DNA of 64,000 bases, from positions 467,501 to 531,500 of the forward strand of contig CM064691.1 of NCBI GenBank assembly GCA_032717465.1, read 5' to 3'. Every line of letters begins with the position of its first letter. The first letter of the stretch is position 1. Shown here piece after piece: positions 62,956 through 64,000 of this stretch. Position numbers and translations under genes: made by a program. This DNA comes from Coenobita brevimanus. Its lineage: Eukaryota; Arthropoda; Malacostraca; Decapoda; Coenobitidae. The notes below the pieces were generated by a model that saw nothing but the letters and a program-made list of their open reading frames with translations, did not search any database and was not told the DNA's origin.

Positions 62956-64000
62956 ACACTGTACACCAAATATTAGCTGTGGTAAGAACTGTCTCCCTAT
63001 ACTGAGACAGTAATCATATGTAATACTGTTCTTGTACGGTAACACTAAAGAGAGGTGGGTGAAATCATGAATATCAACCCTCCTGAGATATGACTCATTA
63101 TTTTGACTTTTGGTAACACTGACCCCCTCCTGCACAGATACTTGTTTTAGCTACTGTATACACTCACTACCCAGCACCTACACCCATTCAAAACCTACGC
63201 CAGTGCTTCAAAAACATCTGTTCTCATCCTACACCCAGCACTAAATTTCACAAAGATACATTTTTTTTTTCTCATCCCTAAAACGGCCCCATTCAGAAGG
63301 AACTGTGCCGTAAAAATATATGGAATTTCACAGTACAGGTCACTGGCTCCGACCATCTGCAAAACCGGTATCCTAAGAGCAGTCCCCTGGTGGCTGTGGC
63401 CATCATCCACTTTATTTTTATTTTTTTTTAGACAATACATAGCTATTACCTATACACACAAGGCCACTACAGCCATCCAAATATCACCAGCCCAACAGAA
63501 GCCTTCAAAAACCATCACCAGACACCAGCCCAACAGAAGCCTTCAAAAACCATCACCAGACACCCACCCTTCACAAACAACCCTACCCAGAGAAACATGA
63601 ATACTCGTACATCTATGCTCTCTCTCTCTCTCTCTCTCTCTACTCTAACTTGCTTTAAAATGGCTTATGCTCTCTCGTGAATGCTGAGTTGTAAGAGTAT
63701 GGTAAACAAGCATTACCATATGATGCCTGTCATGATGAAAAGCTATGAAAAGAATACAGGTCTGTAATATTTTGTTTCTGCCAGTGGGAAATGTTTAAAA
63801 AAGCTGCAAAAACATGAAAATTTGTGCCAAGTTAGAGTGAAGTGAGTAAAGCCAGACTTCATCACAACCATCATCTTTCTCTACTTCAGTGCCAACATAA
63901 TATACAACTCACAGACAATACACTATGCCCATAGTGTATAATGCCTCCTGCCACACCATGCCACTTACCAAACTACCACAACACACTCACCACACACATG
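62956..64000. repeat. diverged repeat copies and simple repeats; no gene
   Basis: 63280-63600 holds another copy of the 59.9-kb repeat (cattcagaaggaactgtgcc, ctggctccgaccatc, gtggctgtggccatcatcca). Within it is a 38-bp tandem duplication (ccagcccaacagaagccttc at 63487 and 63525). (CT)n lies at 63620-63641. The window ends in CA-rich sequence. Confidence 0.7.

Overview
This window is eukaryotic, intron-age intergenic DNA. It is most likely from an arthropod, and plausibly a decapod crustacean. The reasons are the extreme density of microsatellites and minisatellites, a degenerate (TTAGG)n arthropod-type telomere-like array at 32.77-32.98 kb, several non-LTR retrotransposon families, tRNA-derived SINEs, and DNA transposons with TA or TTAA target duplications. 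I see no bacterial operon logic and no host protein-coding gene, rRNA or functional tRNA that I can support. The species assignment is inference. The only convincing protein-coding sequence belongs to mobile elements, and all of it is broken.

Region by region. 0-8 kb holds simple repeats (GA, GATA, CA, CTA/CTG, TA), the first full copy of a composite SINE (1.89-2.71 kb), a tandem/inverted repeat (3.2-3.7 kb) and a 3' fragment of retrotransposon LINE-A (4.86-5.15 kb). 8.9-12.4 kb is a LINE-A cluster: two inverted 3' fragments, then a 2.6 kb 5'-truncated copy with endonuclease and reverse transcriptase separated by a frameshift. 13.4-14.1 kb is a remnant of a second family, LINE-B. 16.5 kb holds a tRNA-derived SINE. 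18.9-19.9 kb is a CTAC satellite. 20.6-22.8 kb is a minus-strand CR1/Jockey-like LINE (LINE-C) with a damaged active site. 24.7-26.15 kb holds a TIR transposon and a near-perfect hairpin element. 26.6-28.0 kb is a stack of retroposons that reused one target site. 30.1-32.3 kb is a piggyBac-like TTAA element carrying a nested SINE, and 34.56-35.33 kb is a smaller TTAA element. 37.97-42.02 kb is a complete-looking 4,050-bp pogo/CENP-B-like transposon with 16-bp perfect terminal inverted repeats, TA duplications, subterminal motif arrays and a multiply frameshifted transposase. 43-49 kb holds minisatellites, two TA-flanked MITE-like elements and another composite SINE that itself carries a nested insertion. 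51.2-57.9 kb is a 4.1-kb polypyrimidine block, a 30-bp minisatellite and a 2.3-kb polypurine block, so strand asymmetry flips within about 370 bp. 59.9-63.6 kb contains degenerate 230-300-bp repeats plus more LINE-A and SINE fragments.

How the elements relate. The most notable relationship is modular parasitism. Two composite SINE types (here SINE-A and SINE-B) share a 5' head and a core with a conserved hairpin, but have different 3' ends. SINE-A continues into a tRNA-like module that also occurs alone and ends in (GATG)n. SINE-B ends in the same roughly 40-bp tail and (TAGA)n as the autonomous LINE-A, as expected if SINE-B uses LINE-A's reverse transcriptase. SINE-A also has an internal 60-65-bp VNTR whose copy number varies between copies, reminiscent of SVA-type composites. 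Names LINE-A/B/C and SINE-A/B are local labels, not database names.
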